Source of the DNA: Candidatus Nitrospira kreftii
GTDB taxonomy: Bacteria > Nitrospirota > Nitrospiria > Nitrospirales > Nitrospiraceae
Reading direction: 5' to 3'
Length of the DNA: 64,000 nt
Assembly: GCA_014058405.1 (NCBI GenBank)
Contig: CP047423.1
Span: forward strand, 3,518,501 to 3,582,500
Made by a program: the position numbers and the translations under genes
Shown: piece by piece, positions 53,381 to 62,874 of the stretch
Numbering within the stretch: the first letter of the stretch is position 1
Layout of the letters: each line of letters opens with the position of its first letter
Notes under the pieces: generated by a model
Database searches by the model: none
What the model was told of the DNA's origin: nothing
The model's input: the letters and a program-made list of their open reading frames with translations, nothing else

Positions 53381-54166
53381 TCAGTACCGATATCCAATTG
53401 AGACCACGGCGAAGTGGAACCAGCCGAAGGCGAACCGCTCACCGTTATCAACCCCACCTTCAAACGTTCGATATCCCGCAGAGACAGACCAATGATCGGT
53501 GAGATCATGGCGGATCTTCGCGGCGGCATCGAAGGCACGCCCTTGGGGAGCCACCAGCCCATCAACATCCACCACGGCCATCCAGCGTGGCGCGAAACGA
53601 TATTCCGCATTGAAACTGAGCAGCGGCACGAAGCCGACATTACTATCAGTTGCTGTCGAGCCGGCTTGCCTCAACTCAACTTTGGCGTCGCGAATGAAGG
53701 CTGTTGCACCTGCACTCAACCGCCACGTTGATGATTCGTAGAAGAGATAGCGATAGGTCACTCGGTAGGAATCAAACTTGTAGTCCGATTCCACGGGAGC
53801 ACCGGGAGTAAAGATTCCTCCTGCGAACAGCACCGGCGCGCTGAACGACCCGGTGCCGGAGAATCCGAGTGGCTGATAGACGAAGCGGAGCGCATGTCGC
53901 CGGCCTGGGTGCCATGTCGCTTCCACTCGTCGTTGTACGATCGGAGTGCTGTCCTGAATGTCGGCGAGCGAGAAGCGAGTCCCTGTCGCTGAGTCGGGAA
54001 TGTGAATCTCGTTCCGGCCCTGCCAGATCGCTCCGGTTTCAAATTCGATCTGAAACCGTCGCGCGTCTGTCTCAGGATCTGCCGATGCACGCGGAACCTC
54101 AATCCCGATGAGCCATACCAAGACTGCCGACCATACGACGGCCCGTCTTACAACGACAGTGCACAT
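53381..54166 (-). CDS. predicted outer-membrane beta-barrel protein
   Basis: The start chosen is ATG 54166 with GGAGG ten bases upstream; a longer frame starts at 54229. The 261-residue protein has a signal peptide (VVWSAVLVWLIGIEVPRASA). Alternating amphipathic strands ending in aromatic residues follow (RVTYRYLFYESSTWRLSAGATAFIRDA, FNAEYRFAPRWMAVVDVDGL, and the C-terminal FHFAVVSIGYRY). The final aromatic strand is the usual barrel-assembly signal. I do not recognise a specific family. It lies 35 bp upstream of the DCC gene on the same strand. Confidence 0.7.
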   Translation of the reverse strand: MCTVVVRRAVVWSAVLVWLIGIEVPRASADPETDARRFQIEFETGAIWQGRNEIHIPDSATGTRFSLADIQDSTPIVQRRVEATWHPGRRHALRFVYQPLGFSGTGSFSAPVLFAGGIFTPGAPVESDYKFDSYRVTYRYLFYESSTWRLSAGATAFIRDAKVELRQAGSTATDSNVGFVPLLSFNAEYRFAPRWMAVVDVDGLVAPQGRAFDAAAKIRHDLTDHWSVSAGYRTFEGGVDNGERFAFGWFHFAVVSIGYRY

Positions 54167-54462
54167 TGGAAAGGTCCTCCGTTGGATATCCGCACATGAG
54201 TGCCTCCCCATGCAATCACACCAGGACAATAGATGGGGTTTGGCTGCCTGGTTATTATACCAACCCCCCTCACTCTGCTTGCCGCTTTGCTTCCAGAGGG
54301 TTGGAACCTAGCAGAAAGCTTGGGGGTCTGTTCATGAACCTTGGACTGGGAACTGGAGATGCTATTCAGCAATGAGGTTATGGAGACAATGGGGCGTGCG
54401 CTTTCTGTCCATAGTCAGATACATCAGACGGACTGAACCGAGAATCAGCGGAAGCAGCTGGC

Positions 54463-55731
54463 TTATGAATCGCCCGCTTTCGTCGCTCGCCAGGCAATCA
54501 TGGCAGCGCTGAGGAGCATGAGCGAGGCGAGGAGGAACGGCGCACCAGGCAATTCACCGGAAGCACTGAGACTCGAGAGCTGGTTGCGGAGATCAGTGCC
54601 GGACCGGATGAAGAAGGCGAAGGTTTGCGTGAAGAGCGTAGGCCCGATGAGGCCGGTCACGCCATTGATGCTGGCGATGGCGCCCTGCAGCTGGCCTTGC
54701 TCTGAACTGCTGATAAAGCGCGTCATAAGCGATTGATTGGCAGGACCGGCAAGTCCCCAGAAGGCCATCACGGGAATCCCGAGACAAAAGATCCAGCCTT
54801 CCGGCGCGATGCCATAGACGAAAAAGCCGATCGATCCGCAGAGCAACCCGATCAACACCGTTCTGCGTTCGCCGAACCGGGCGGTGATCGGACGGATCAG
54901 TCCACCCTGCACGATCATCGCGGCCAGGCCGACGCCCCCCATCATCAGTCCGACGCTCGCTGGTCCCCAGCCGTAGCGATAACCCATATACAGCACCGAC
55001 ACGCTCGGCAGCACGGTATGAGCAAGATAGCCAAAGAACGCAACAGTTGCGAGGCCGAAGAGTTCAGGGTGCGAGCGCAACAGGATGAGTGAGCCGACCG
55101 GATTGGCTCGCGCCCAGGCGAAGGGCGTTCGTTTGTCCGGCGAGAGCGATTCGGGGAGCACAAAGAATCCGTAACAGGCGTTGAGAAGACTGAGGGCCGC
55201 CGCGCCCCAGAAGGGCAACCTGGGATCGATCGAGCCGAGCCAGCCGCCCAAGGCGGGACCAAAAATGAAGCCAAGCCCGAAGACCATGCCGATCTTGCCG
55301 AATGCCGCCGCACGCTGTTCCGGCGGCGTCACATCGGCGATGTAGGCGCCGGCCGTGCTGAAGCTCGAGGAGGCCATTCCGGAGATGACGCGGCCTGCAA
55401 CAAGCCAGGCGACGTTCGGGGCAAGCGCCATCACGATGTAGTCCAAGCCCAATCCGAAGTTGGACAGCAGGACGACGGGCCGACGGCCGAATCGGTCTGA
55501 CAGTGCCCCCTGGATGGGCGAGCAAAAGAACTGCATGAAGGCCCAGGCTGTGCCCATCAACCCGTAGAGCACGGCCGCCCGTGCTGTATCTCCTGAGAAA
55601 AACTCCTCGACGAGTTTCGGCAGCACCGGAATAATGATCCCGAACGACAACATGTCGAGCAGGACAGTGACGAGAATGAACAGCATCGCCGCTCGGCGCG
55701 GCACAGTCGTGACGGAGGGATGATGTATCAC
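54463..55731 (-). CDS. MFS efflux transporter, tetracycline-resistance (TCR/Tet) type
   Basis: The 422-residue, twelve-helix transporter has MFS motif A after helix 2 (GALSDRFGRRPVVLLSN). The TetA-like signatures LDMLSFGIIIPVLPKLVEEF, GAYIADVTPPEQRAAAFGKIGMVFGLGFIFGPALGGWLG and NGVTGLIGPTLFTQTFAFFI are present. Tet-type members export drugs with proton exchange, but chromosomal homologues often have other substrates, so no resistance is claimed. The start is GTG with a weak ribosome-binding site. A decayed fragment lies at 52556-52830. Confidence 0.88.
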   Translation of the reverse strand: MIHHPSVTTVPRRAAMLFILVTVLLDMLSFGIIIPVLPKLVEEFFSGDTARAAVLYGLMGTAWAFMQFFCSPIQGALSDRFGRRPVVLLSNFGLGLDYIVMALAPNVAWLVAGRVISGMASSSFSTAGAYIADVTPPEQRAAAFGKIGMVFGLGFIFGPALGGWLGSIDPRLPFWGAAALSLLNACYGFFVLPESLSPDKRTPFAWARANPVGSLILLRSHPELFGLATVAFFGYLAHTVLPSVSVLYMGYRYGWGPASVGLMMGGVGLAAMIVQGGLIRPITARFGERRTVLIGLLCGSIGFFVYGIAPEGWIFCLGIPVMAFWGLAGPANQSLMTRFISSSEQGQLQGAIASINGVTGLIGPTLFTQTFAFFIRSGTDLRNQLSSLSASGELPGAPFLLASLMLLSAAMIAWRATKAGDS

Positions 55732-55983
55732 CGCCGCATCCTAACAGACTTTTCCCCATGCAGCGTTTGATCGGCGGCATCCTCTCAGGACTGAGTGCAT
55801 TGCAGCGGCAGACTTGCGCATGAGTGAATGGCAGTGGGAGGATATGGCCATGACCGCTCCATTTGCTGCTTCGAAGCGCAACACGAACACTCATAGTTAC
55901 CTGCACCGTAGCAAGGAATCTTTGAGAAGAAGAAGACAGGATGATTTCACACTTCTCCGAGACACTGTGACCAAGGAGAGAAC

Positions 55984-56628
55984 ATGCAACTGGCAATCGT
56001 ATTATATGACGGCGTGACGGCACTGGATGCGATCGGCCCCTACGAGGTCTTTCAGGCACCTGGGCTGGGGATCGACGTGCGCTTCGTGGCGCGCGAGAAG
56101 GGCATGAAGCGAACCGATTTTGGACGATTGGGCTTACAGGCTGATTACACCCTTGATGAAGTACCCACTCCCGACATTCTCCTCGTGCCGGGCACTCCCT
56201 TTCCACAAGCTGTAATGGGCGATCCACTCGTTCTGGAATGGATCGCGCAAGTGCACCAGTCGACGAAGTGGACCACATCCGTGTGCACCGGAGCACTAGG
56301 CCTTGGAGCAGCCGGAGTGTTACAAGGACTTAAGGCGACCACTCATTGGCTGGCCCACGATGCCCTGAAGCAATTTGGTGCCATCCCGACGAAAGCGCGG
56401 GTCGTCCGTGATGGCAAGGTCGTGACCGCCGCCGGTGTATCATCCGGAATCGACATGGCCCTGACCCTGGTTGCTGAAGAATTCGGAGAGACGGCAGCCC
56501 AAGGTGTCCAACTTCTCATCGAGTACGATCCACAGCCTCCGTTCGATGCCGGCAGTCCAGACAAGGCCCCACCGCTGGTTGTCAGCGGCGCACAAGAGGA
56601 ATTTCGCAAGCTCAACCGACGATCATGA
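55984..56628 (+). CDS. DJ-1/PfpI family protein (isonitrile hydratase-like)
   Basis: The 214-residue protein has the DJ-1/PfpI fold: LAIVLYDGVTALDAIGPYEVFQ at the start, DILLVPGTPF, and the nucleophile elbow TSVCTGALGLGAAGVLQG. AAGVSSGIDMALTLVAEEFG follows. This spacing is that of ThiJ/PfpI and isonitrile-hydratase relatives; there is no AraC-type DNA-binding domain. AAGGAGAG precedes the ATG. Its exact substrate is unknown. An aldehyde dehydrogenase follows on the same strand. Confidence 0.82.
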   Translation: MQLAIVLYDGVTALDAIGPYEVFQAPGLGIDVRFVAREKGMKRTDFGRLGLQADYTLDEVPTPDILLVPGTPFPQAVMGDPLVLEWIAQVHQSTKWTTSVCTGALGLGAAGVLQGLKATTHWLAHDALKQFGAIPTKARVVRDGKVVTAAGVSSGIDMALTLVAEEFGETAAQGVQLLIEYDPQPPFDAGSPDKAPPLVVSGAQEEFRKLNRRS

Positions 56629-56764
56629 ATCTGTCGCTTCAGAGTCAGCCGCCGATCACCGACCTCGCTCTTGCCATAGTCCGTTCATGTATGATGAGAT
56701 CCTTCTATTCTCTCTTCCACGAATCCGATTCGATCACTGCGGAGATCTGCCAAGGAGGAGCGCC

Positions 56765-58270
56765 ATGAACACCACCGTCGCTGAAATCCCAATGCACCAC
56801 ACAGTCCACACGTTCGTTAGTACGCCACGCAAGATATTGATCGGTGGCCGATGGGTCGAGGCCGCATCGGGCAAGACGTTTCCGACCTACAACCCGGCTA
56901 CAGGTGACGTGCTGGCCCATGTCGCCGAAGGCACTCGCCCCGACGTAGACCGAGCCGTCTCTGCCGCCAGGAACGCGTTCGAGAATGGCCCGTGGCGCAA
57001 GCTCACCGCCTCGGAACGGGGACGGCTCATCTGGAAACTCGCGGACTTGCTCGAGACGCACCTGGAAGAATTCGCTCAGCTGGAATCGCTCGATAATGGA
57101 AAACCGGTCGGCGTGGCTCGTGTAGCAGACGTGCCACTCGCGGTGGACCTGTTTCGGTACATGGCAGGGTGGGCCACTAAAATCGAAGGTAACACGATCC
57201 CCCTGTCGGTGCCTTATACACCTGGAGCCCAGTATCTCGCCTACACGTTGCGTGAGCCGGTCGGCGTCGTCGCGCAGATCATCCCATGGAATTTCCCGCT
57301 GCTCATGGCAGCCTGGAAGCTGGGCCCTGCTCTGGCAGCGGGCTGCACGATCGTGCTGAAGCCGGCCGAGCAGACCCCCCTCTCCGCCTTGCGGCTCGGC
57401 GAGCTCATCTGTGAAGCCGGTTTCCCTGACGGGGTCGTCAACATCGTGCCAGGCTATGGAGAAACCGCCGGCGCGGCATTAGCCGGGCATCCCGACGTCG
57501 ACAAAGTGGCCTTTACCGGTTCCACCGAAGTCGGGAGGCTCATTCTTAGCGCCGCTGCCGGGAATCTTAAAAAAGTGTCGCTTGAGCTTGGGGGCAAATC
57601 GCCGAACATCGTCTGCAAGGATGCCGACGTGGAGGCCAGCATTCCCGGAGTCTCCAGTGCGATCTTTTTCAACCAGGGTCAGTGTTGTTGTGCCGGATCC
57701 CGGCTCTTCGTTGAGAAGGGTATTTTTGACAAAGTGGTCGACGGCGTGGCCGAAGACGCAAAGAGGATCAAGGTCGGGCCGGGTATGGACCTCTCCTCCC
57801 AAATGGGGCCTCTCGTATCGGATGAGCAACAACGGCGAGTCCTCAGCTATCTGGAATCAGGCCTCTCCGAAGGAGCGAAGGCCGTGGTGGGCGGACGGAA
57901 GGTCGGCGACAAAGGCTATTTTGTGGAACCGACCGTGCTCGTCGACACCACAAAGAACATGAAAGTCATGCAGGAGGAAATCTTCGGGCCGGTCGTCTGT
58001 GCCGTGCCCTTCACGGATATCGATGAGGTGCTTCCTATCGCCAACGACTCGATTTACGGCCTGGCCGCGGCGGTTTGGACCCGCGATGTCGGCAAGGCTC
58101 ATCGTATTGCCGCCCAGCTGCGTGCGGGATCGGTGTGGATCAATTGCTACAACATCTTTGATGCAGCGCTGCCTTTCGGTGGCTATAAGCAATCAGGATG
58201 GGGCCGTGAAATGGGCCACGATGCCCTTGAACTCTATACTGAAGTGAAAGCCGTCACGGTGCGGCTCTAA
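56765..58270 (+). CDS. NAD(P)+-dependent aldehyde dehydrogenase
   Basis: The start at ATG 56765 follows AAGGAGGAG; the open frame runs further back into the previous gene. The 501-residue enzyme has all ALDH motifs: IIPWNFPLLMAAWKLGPALAAGCTIVLKPAEQTPLSAL, FTGSTEVGR, VSLELGGKSPNIV (general base Glu) and FNQGQCCCAGSRLFV (catalytic Cys). EEIFGPVV and the C-terminal PFGGYKQSGWGREMG complete the set. It oxidises aldehydes to acids; the overall pattern is that of broad-specificity ALDH1/betaine-aldehyde types. Confidence 0.95.
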   Translation: MNTTVAEIPMHHTVHTFVSTPRKILIGGRWVEAASGKTFPTYNPATGDVLAHVAEGTRPDVDRAVSAARNAFENGPWRKLTASERGRLIWKLADLLETHLEEFAQLESLDNGKPVGVARVADVPLAVDLFRYMAGWATKIEGNTIPLSVPYTPGAQYLAYTLREPVGVVAQIIPWNFPLLMAAWKLGPALAAGCTIVLKPAEQTPLSALRLGELICEAGFPDGVVNIVPGYGETAGAALAGHPDVDKVAFTGSTEVGRLILSAAAGNLKKVSLELGGKSPNIVCKDADVEASIPGVSSAIFFNQGQCCCAGSRLFVEKGIFDKVVDGVAEDAKRIKVGPGMDLSSQMGPLVSDEQQRRVLSYLESGLSEGAKAVVGGRKVGDKGYFVEPTVLVDTTKNMKVMQEEIFGPVVCAVPFTDIDEVLPIANDSIYGLAAAVWTRDVGKAHRIAAQLRAGSVWINCYNIFDAALPFGGYKQSGWGREMGHDALELYTEVKAVTVRL

Positions 58271-58290
58271 ACGATTTCTGAAAGGTACTC

Positions 58291-58319
58291 AAGGCCGGTG
58301 GGAATGATCCGGACCTTTT
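58291..58319 (+). terminator. hairpin terminator after aldehyde dehydrogenase
   Basis: AAGGCCGG pairs with CCGGACCTT (one bulged base) around a ten-base loop and is followed by TTTT. It lies 20 bp after the stop and abuts the convergent PagL-like gene. Confidence 0.6.
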
Positions 58320-58320
58320 G

Positions 58321-58923
58321 TCAAAAAATCTTTGTGGAGATTCCGACAAAAGGCAGGAGGTAATTGAGTCCACCGTTCGGCTGATCGGTGCCTCCATTAG
58401 AGATATGACTGAAGCGAAGTCCCGCGTTCAGCGACCATTGCGCTGTGAGGTCATAGATTGCGCCTGCACCTCCCCAGACCAGAAAATTGAAATCTGATCC
58501 TTGTTCAGGAATGCGCCCGTCGAAATTTGTCCAGAGTGGGCCGCCGCCACCGTCGACATAAGGCTTCAGGCGACCGAACGAGGTAAACGTATAGATCAAT
58601 TTTGGTGTGAATCCGATACCGTATGCGCTGGTCGGTTCCGTAATCCCTAAGAGCGCCGCTTCCACTCCGAGAGCGATGGAGCCACTCCACCACTCTTTGC
58701 CGATTGGGTCAGTCAACGCAATCTTCCATGACGGATGCACAGCCACTCCATTCAGCTTGGATGACTGTGTATCGATGACTCGCACCGGCAGCATTCCTCC
58801 CACCACCATGCTGACGGACTGTCTTCCAATCCATGTCGACGGTATCTCCTCTGCCACAGCTGGTGGCGACCAAACTAAACCCAGAGAGATTAGCATCATT
58901 ACATATACCCAGCTCATGCGCAT
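58321..58923 (-). CDS. lipid A 3-O-deacylase, PagL-type outer-membrane protein
   Basis: The 200-residue protein has a signal peptide (VYVMMLISLGLVWSPPAVA) and an eight-strand-barrel-like body. The PagL active-site block reads LRFSHISNGGTDQPNGGLNYLLPFVGIS, with the catalytic His-Ser pair in FSHIS. PagL removes the 3-O-acyl chain of lipid A in the outer membrane. The length and C-terminal aromatic ending (STKIF) fit. It suggests a Gram-negative envelope with modifiable lipopolysaccharide. Confidence 0.82.
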   Translation of the reverse strand: MRMSWVYVMMLISLGLVWSPPAVAEEIPSTWIGRQSVSMVVGGMLPVRVIDTQSSKLNGVAVHPSWKIALTDPIGKEWWSGSIALGVEAALLGITEPTSAYGIGFTPKLIYTFTSFGRLKPYVDGGGGPLWTNFDGRIPEQGSDFNFLVWGGAGAIYDLTAQWSLNAGLRFSHISNGGTDQPNGGLNYLLPFVGISTKIF

Positions 58924-59104
58924 ACTGAGCCATCCTTGGGCCTTGACGCAGTTGGTGGTTCAGTGAAGTGGGACGGCATGGGGGAGTATACACATGTGCG
59001 TGTGCTGAAAGACGGTTTTATCTCTCTCGTAGCTCACGCAAGGCTGGACAGAAGGTTCCTGATAGACAGGACAGAAGGAAGCGAATAGAAGGAGCTGGGA
59101 CTCG

Positions 59105-61444
59105 TCACCCTGCTTCGCGGTAGCCACACTCTTCATTGCGGCATTGCACGCTCCGGCCGTCTTGCTTGCTGACTTTCTCGACGAGGAACGGAGCCTGGCA
59201 CGTAGGACAGGCCTTCGGAACGGGACGATCCCACAACGCATACTCGCACTTGGGATAGTTGCTGCAGGCAAAGAACGAACGCCCCTTCTTGGTCCGTTTC
59301 TGGACGAGGTCGCCCCCACAGTCAGGCTGCGGGCACTTCACACCCAGGGCCAACGGTTTAGTGGTCTTACACTGCGGGTAGGCGGAACAGGCGATAAACT
59401 TGCCGAAGCGTCCGGTTTTCACCACCATCGGACTACCGCATTTATCACAAACTTGATCGGTGGTGATTTCCTCTTTGGGGACGATTTTGATCGTCCCATC
59501 CGGCAGCTTCTCGAAGTTCTGCGTATTCTTGCAGGGAGGATCATCTTTGTATGCGGGGCAGGCGAGGAATTTTCCGTTTCGTCCCCACTTGATCTCCAAC
59601 ATCCGGCCGCACTTCTCACAGGGAATGTTGGTCGGGGGTTCGACAATATCTTTGGGACCAGGAATGGTCTTCGCTCGTTCCATTTCTCTGGTGAACGGTG
59701 TGTAGAAGTCACGCACCGCCGTGACCCACTGCTTGTTTCCCTCTTCTACTTCGTCCAGTTGTTCTTCGAGCTGCGAGGTGAAATCCACGTTGATGAGTTC
59801 AGGGAATCCTTTCAACAAGAAATCATTGACGGTTTTCCCCGTTTCAGTCGGAACCAATCGCCCTTCTGTCTTTTCGACATACTTCCGATCCTGGATCGTG
59901 GAGATGATCGCGGCGTAGGTCGAAGGCCGCCCGATACCTTTTTCCTCCAGCTCTTTGATCAGGAGCGCTTCGTTGTATCGCGGTGGAGGCTGCGTGAAAT
60001 GTTGTTTGGACAACATCCCGGGAACCGTTTGCCCCTCCTGCTCGATCAACCGTAACGATTCGCCCTCAGCTAATGTCGGCAGCTGACGCTCGTCGTCATC
60101 CGCCTCCTGGTCCGCCTTAGGCTTCTGCGACGGCAACTCTTTATCAACGCCTTCCAGATACACAATGGTATGGCCAGGAAACTTCACGACGGTTCCTGTC
60201 GAGCGAAAGATATAGCGCTCCTTCGTTCCAACCGGAGCTGAATCGATCCGTGTCACGTCCAAAATGGCCGGCACCATCTGCGAGGCAATGAAGCGATTCC
60301 AAATCAACTTATAGAGATTGTATTGATCATGATCCAAATATTGACGAATTGATTCGGGGTCACGCGCCGCCGAAGTTGGCCGAATCGCCTCATGGGCCTC
60401 CTGCGCCGCCTTCGACGTCTTGTAGACATTCGGTGTCCCTGGGAGATAGTTCGCTCCGAATCGCGACTGAATCACCTCGCGCGCATCGGTCATCGCCTCG
60501 TTGGAAATACGAGGCGAATCGGTTCTCATATAGGTGATCAGACCAGTCGCCCCTTCGGCGCCGATTTCAATCCCTTCGTAGAGCTGCTGCGCAAGCGTCA
60601 TGGTTTTCTTTGGCGAAAAGTGCAGTTTCCGTGCGGCTTCCTGCTGCAGACGGCTGGTAATGAACGGAGCGACGGGGTTCCGCTTTTTCTCGCGGCGCTC
60701 AATCGACTGGACGACGAAGGTCTTCCCCTGAATATCAGCGACGACTCGACCCGCCTGCTCGCCGTTCTCAATCGACGCATCCTCGCCGTTGATACTGTGG
60801 AGCTTGGCTTCGAACGACGGCGGATTGGCCCCGGCGAGCAGCGCGGTAATCGACCAGTACTCTTCAGCCCGGAATGCCTCGCGTTCTGCTTCTCGTTCGC
60901 AAATTAACCGCATGGCAACTGATTGCACACGCCCCATGCTGAGTCCTCGACGAACCTTGTTCCAGAGCAACTGGCTCCCTTGATAGCCGACGATGCGGTC
61001 CAAGATTCGGCGAGCCTGCTGGGCATTGACCAACTTCATGTCGATCTCACCGGGCGACTGCAATGCCCGCTTGATAGCAGACTCGGTGATCTCGTTGAAC
61101 AAAACCCGAAAGATCTTGCCGTCTTTCTTTTTCTTTTTTGATTTTCCGAGCAGCTCTTGCTCAAGATGCCAGGCAATTGCTTCGCCTTCACGATCAGGGT
61201 CGGGCGCCAGGAATATCTTGTCCGCCCCTTCTGCCTTCTTCTTAATCTCAGCCAACACCTTCGACTTGCCTTTGATCGTGACGTACTGCGGTTCGAAATC
61301 GTTTTCGAGATCGACGCCTAACTTGCTCGTCGGTAAATCTTTGATATGGCCCACCGACGCCATCACCGTATAGCCACGGCCCAGATACTTGGTGATAGTT
61401 CTCGCCTTCGTCGGCGACTCAACGATGATTAACGATTTTCCCAT
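59105..61444 (-). CDS. topA: DNA topoisomerase I
   Basis: The start chosen is ATG 61444 (GGAG eight bases upstream); the frame opens at 61507. The 779-residue type IA enzyme relaxes negative supercoils. The N-terminal TOPRIM domain reads SLIIVESPTKARTITKYLG and LAPDPDREGEAIAWHL. The active-site tyrosine is in GLITYMRTDSPRIS, with KPTSA-like RPTSAARDPE nearby. Four C-terminal zinc ribbons follow (CEKCGRMLEIKWGRNGKFLACP, CDKCGSPM, CPQPDCGG, CPTCQAP). Length and order are standard. It is followed upstream by dprA on the same strand, a common pairing. Confidence 0.97.
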   Translation of the reverse strand: MGKSLIIVESPTKARTITKYLGRGYTVMASVGHIKDLPTSKLGVDLENDFEPQYVTIKGKSKVLAEIKKKAEGADKIFLAPDPDREGEAIAWHLEQELLGKSKKKKKDGKIFRVLFNEITESAIKRALQSPGEIDMKLVNAQQARRILDRIVGYQGSQLLWNKVRRGLSMGRVQSVAMRLICEREAEREAFRAEEYWSITALLAGANPPSFEAKLHSINGEDASIENGEQAGRVVADIQGKTFVVQSIERREKKRNPVAPFITSRLQQEAARKLHFSPKKTMTLAQQLYEGIEIGAEGATGLITYMRTDSPRISNEAMTDAREVIQSRFGANYLPGTPNVYKTSKAAQEAHEAIRPTSAARDPESIRQYLDHDQYNLYKLIWNRFIASQMVPAILDVTRIDSAPVGTKERYIFRSTGTVVKFPGHTIVYLEGVDKELPSQKPKADQEADDDERQLPTLAEGESLRLIEQEGQTVPGMLSKQHFTQPPPRYNEALLIKELEEKGIGRPSTYAAIISTIQDRKYVEKTEGRLVPTETGKTVNDFLLKGFPELINVDFTSQLEEQLDEVEEGNKQWVTAVRDFYTPFTREMERAKTIPGPKDIVEPPTNIPCEKCGRMLEIKWGRNGKFLACPAYKDDPPCKNTQNFEKLPDGTIKIVPKEEITTDQVCDKCGSPMVVKTGRFGKFIACSAYPQCKTTKPLALGVKCPQPDCGGDLVQKRTKKGRSFFACSNYPKCEYALWDRPVPKACPTCQAPFLVEKVSKQDGRSVQCRNEECGYREAG

Positions 61445-61656
61445 GCGTACTCCGGCTATCCCTGAAGATAGTCTACCATCCGTACCAAATCTAAGAGATT
61501 CGTGCAACTAGAATGGGAGTCGGCGACAAACGTCACAAGATGAGGAACCATACAGGCCCATCCCGCAAATGAGTTCGCTCGCCCATCCAATCAATGGTGT
61601 GGGTCACCTTCGCCGCGATCTGATCGTGATGTTCGTGCAGGGCGTTGAGCATCCGA

Positions 61657-62775
61657 CTAAAGACGAATGTATTGCTGCCCAGGCAACTGACGAATCCGTC
61701 CGCCCAATTCCAACGACAGCAGCGTCGCCGACACTTGCGCGGCGCTCAACCCCGTTTGCTCAATGACGGCATCAACTGATCGAGCCTCATACGACAGGGC
61801 CTCGTACACCACCAAATCGTCTTGCCTGAGGGTTGCCTGCGCTTCGAGCGGTAGCGCCTCAAGGTGCATCAGAGCCCGTTGACGCGCATCGATTTGCGGA
61901 AGAATCTCATCGAGAATATCTTGCGCTCCCTCGATAAGCTTCGCTCCCTCTTTGATCAGGCGATTCGATCCTCGGCACCCTTCCTCCTTAATCGACCCTG
62001 GGACGGCGAACACCTCGCGACCCTGTTCTAACGCAAGCTTCGCCGTAATGAGCGAGCCGCTGTTGGTTGCGGCTTCGCTCACCAGCACACCCAACGCAAG
62101 CCCGCTAATGATCCGATTCCTTCGTGGAAAGTGATGACTGTGGGGTGCCGCACCGATCGCCAGCTCCGAGATGACGACCCCATGCGACTCGATGCTCCGA
62201 CGTAGTGCCTGATGTTCCGAAGGGTAGGTTCGGTCGATGCCGCACCCCAGCACGGCAATCGTACGTCCTTTCCCAGCCACCGCTCCTCGATGCGCCGCAG
62301 CATCAATGCCTCGCGCTAAGCCACTGACGACGGTGATACCGCGCTCCGACAGGTCTTTGGCAATCTCCTCGGTGAGAATCCTACCGGAAGCGGTCGCCCG
62401 TCGGCCACCCACAATCGCAATGGCCACGTCGTCCTGTGGAGTAAACGTTCCGCTCATGTACAACAACGGCGGCGGATCAGGAATGGCCCTCAGACGAGGT
62501 GGATAGGATGGATCAAACACCGTGAGTGTTCGGATGTCGAGGCGTTCTGCGATCTTCACTTGGTGATCAATCTGCCGACGGATATTCGCATCGGGGCCTC
62601 GCCGAATGGACTCAGCCATTTCCAGGCTGCAGCCGACGCGAATCAACTCATCCGCGGGTGCCGCAAGAGTGGTCTCGGCTGAACCAAACGCTTGAATCAG
62701 CTTAACAAGCGTGCGGTCTCCGACACCGTCAATAGCTTGGAGCGTGAGCCACGCAGTCAATGATGCTGTATCCAT
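61657..62775 (-). CDS. dprA: DNA-processing protein DprA
   Basis: The 372-residue protein loads RecA on incoming single-stranded DNA during transformation. It has an N-terminal helix-hairpin-helix-like segment (LQAIDGVGDRTLVKLIQAFG). The Rossmann core follows with AIAIVGGRRATASG, VVSGLARGIDAAAHRGAV, TIAVLGCGIDRTYPSEH, and FPRRNRIISGLALGVLVSEA. A C-terminal winged-helix (DprA_WH) domain ends it. The usual GSR of the core is GGRR here. It lies just upstream of topA. Confidence 0.95.
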   Translation of the reverse strand: MDTASLTAWLTLQAIDGVGDRTLVKLIQAFGSAETTLAAPADELIRVGCSLEMAESIRRGPDANIRRQIDHQVKIAERLDIRTLTVFDPSYPPRLRAIPDPPPLLYMSGTFTPQDDVAIAIVGGRRATASGRILTEEIAKDLSERGITVVSGLARGIDAAAHRGAVAGKGRTIAVLGCGIDRTYPSEHQALRRSIESHGVVISELAIGAAPHSHHFPRRNRIISGLALGVLVSEAATNSGSLITAKLALEQGREVFAVPGSIKEEGCRGSNRLIKEGAKLIEGAQDILDEILPQIDARQRALMHLEALPLEAQATLRQDDLVVYEALSYEARSVDAVIEQTGLSAAQVSATLLSLELGGRIRQLPGQQYIRL

Positions 62776-62874
62776 TCGGGTTTCGCAGAAATGATTGGGG
62801 ATTCAACTCAGCCGGAGGGCAGAGCCTTGGCAATCACTCTCCTGGCAAGAAACAACGGCGAGCGCAACACAATA

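Noticed and set aside
54463..55731. Tetracycline resistance gene
   Set aside because: The protein is of the TCR/Tet MFS type, but such chromosomal homologues often have other substrates; resistance cannot be claimed from sequence.
55064..56296. 410-codon minus-strand frame
   Set aside because: It overlaps both the MFS gene and the opposite-strand PfpI gene. Its composition (Arg/Ser/Pro/His-rich) is that of an out-of-frame translation.
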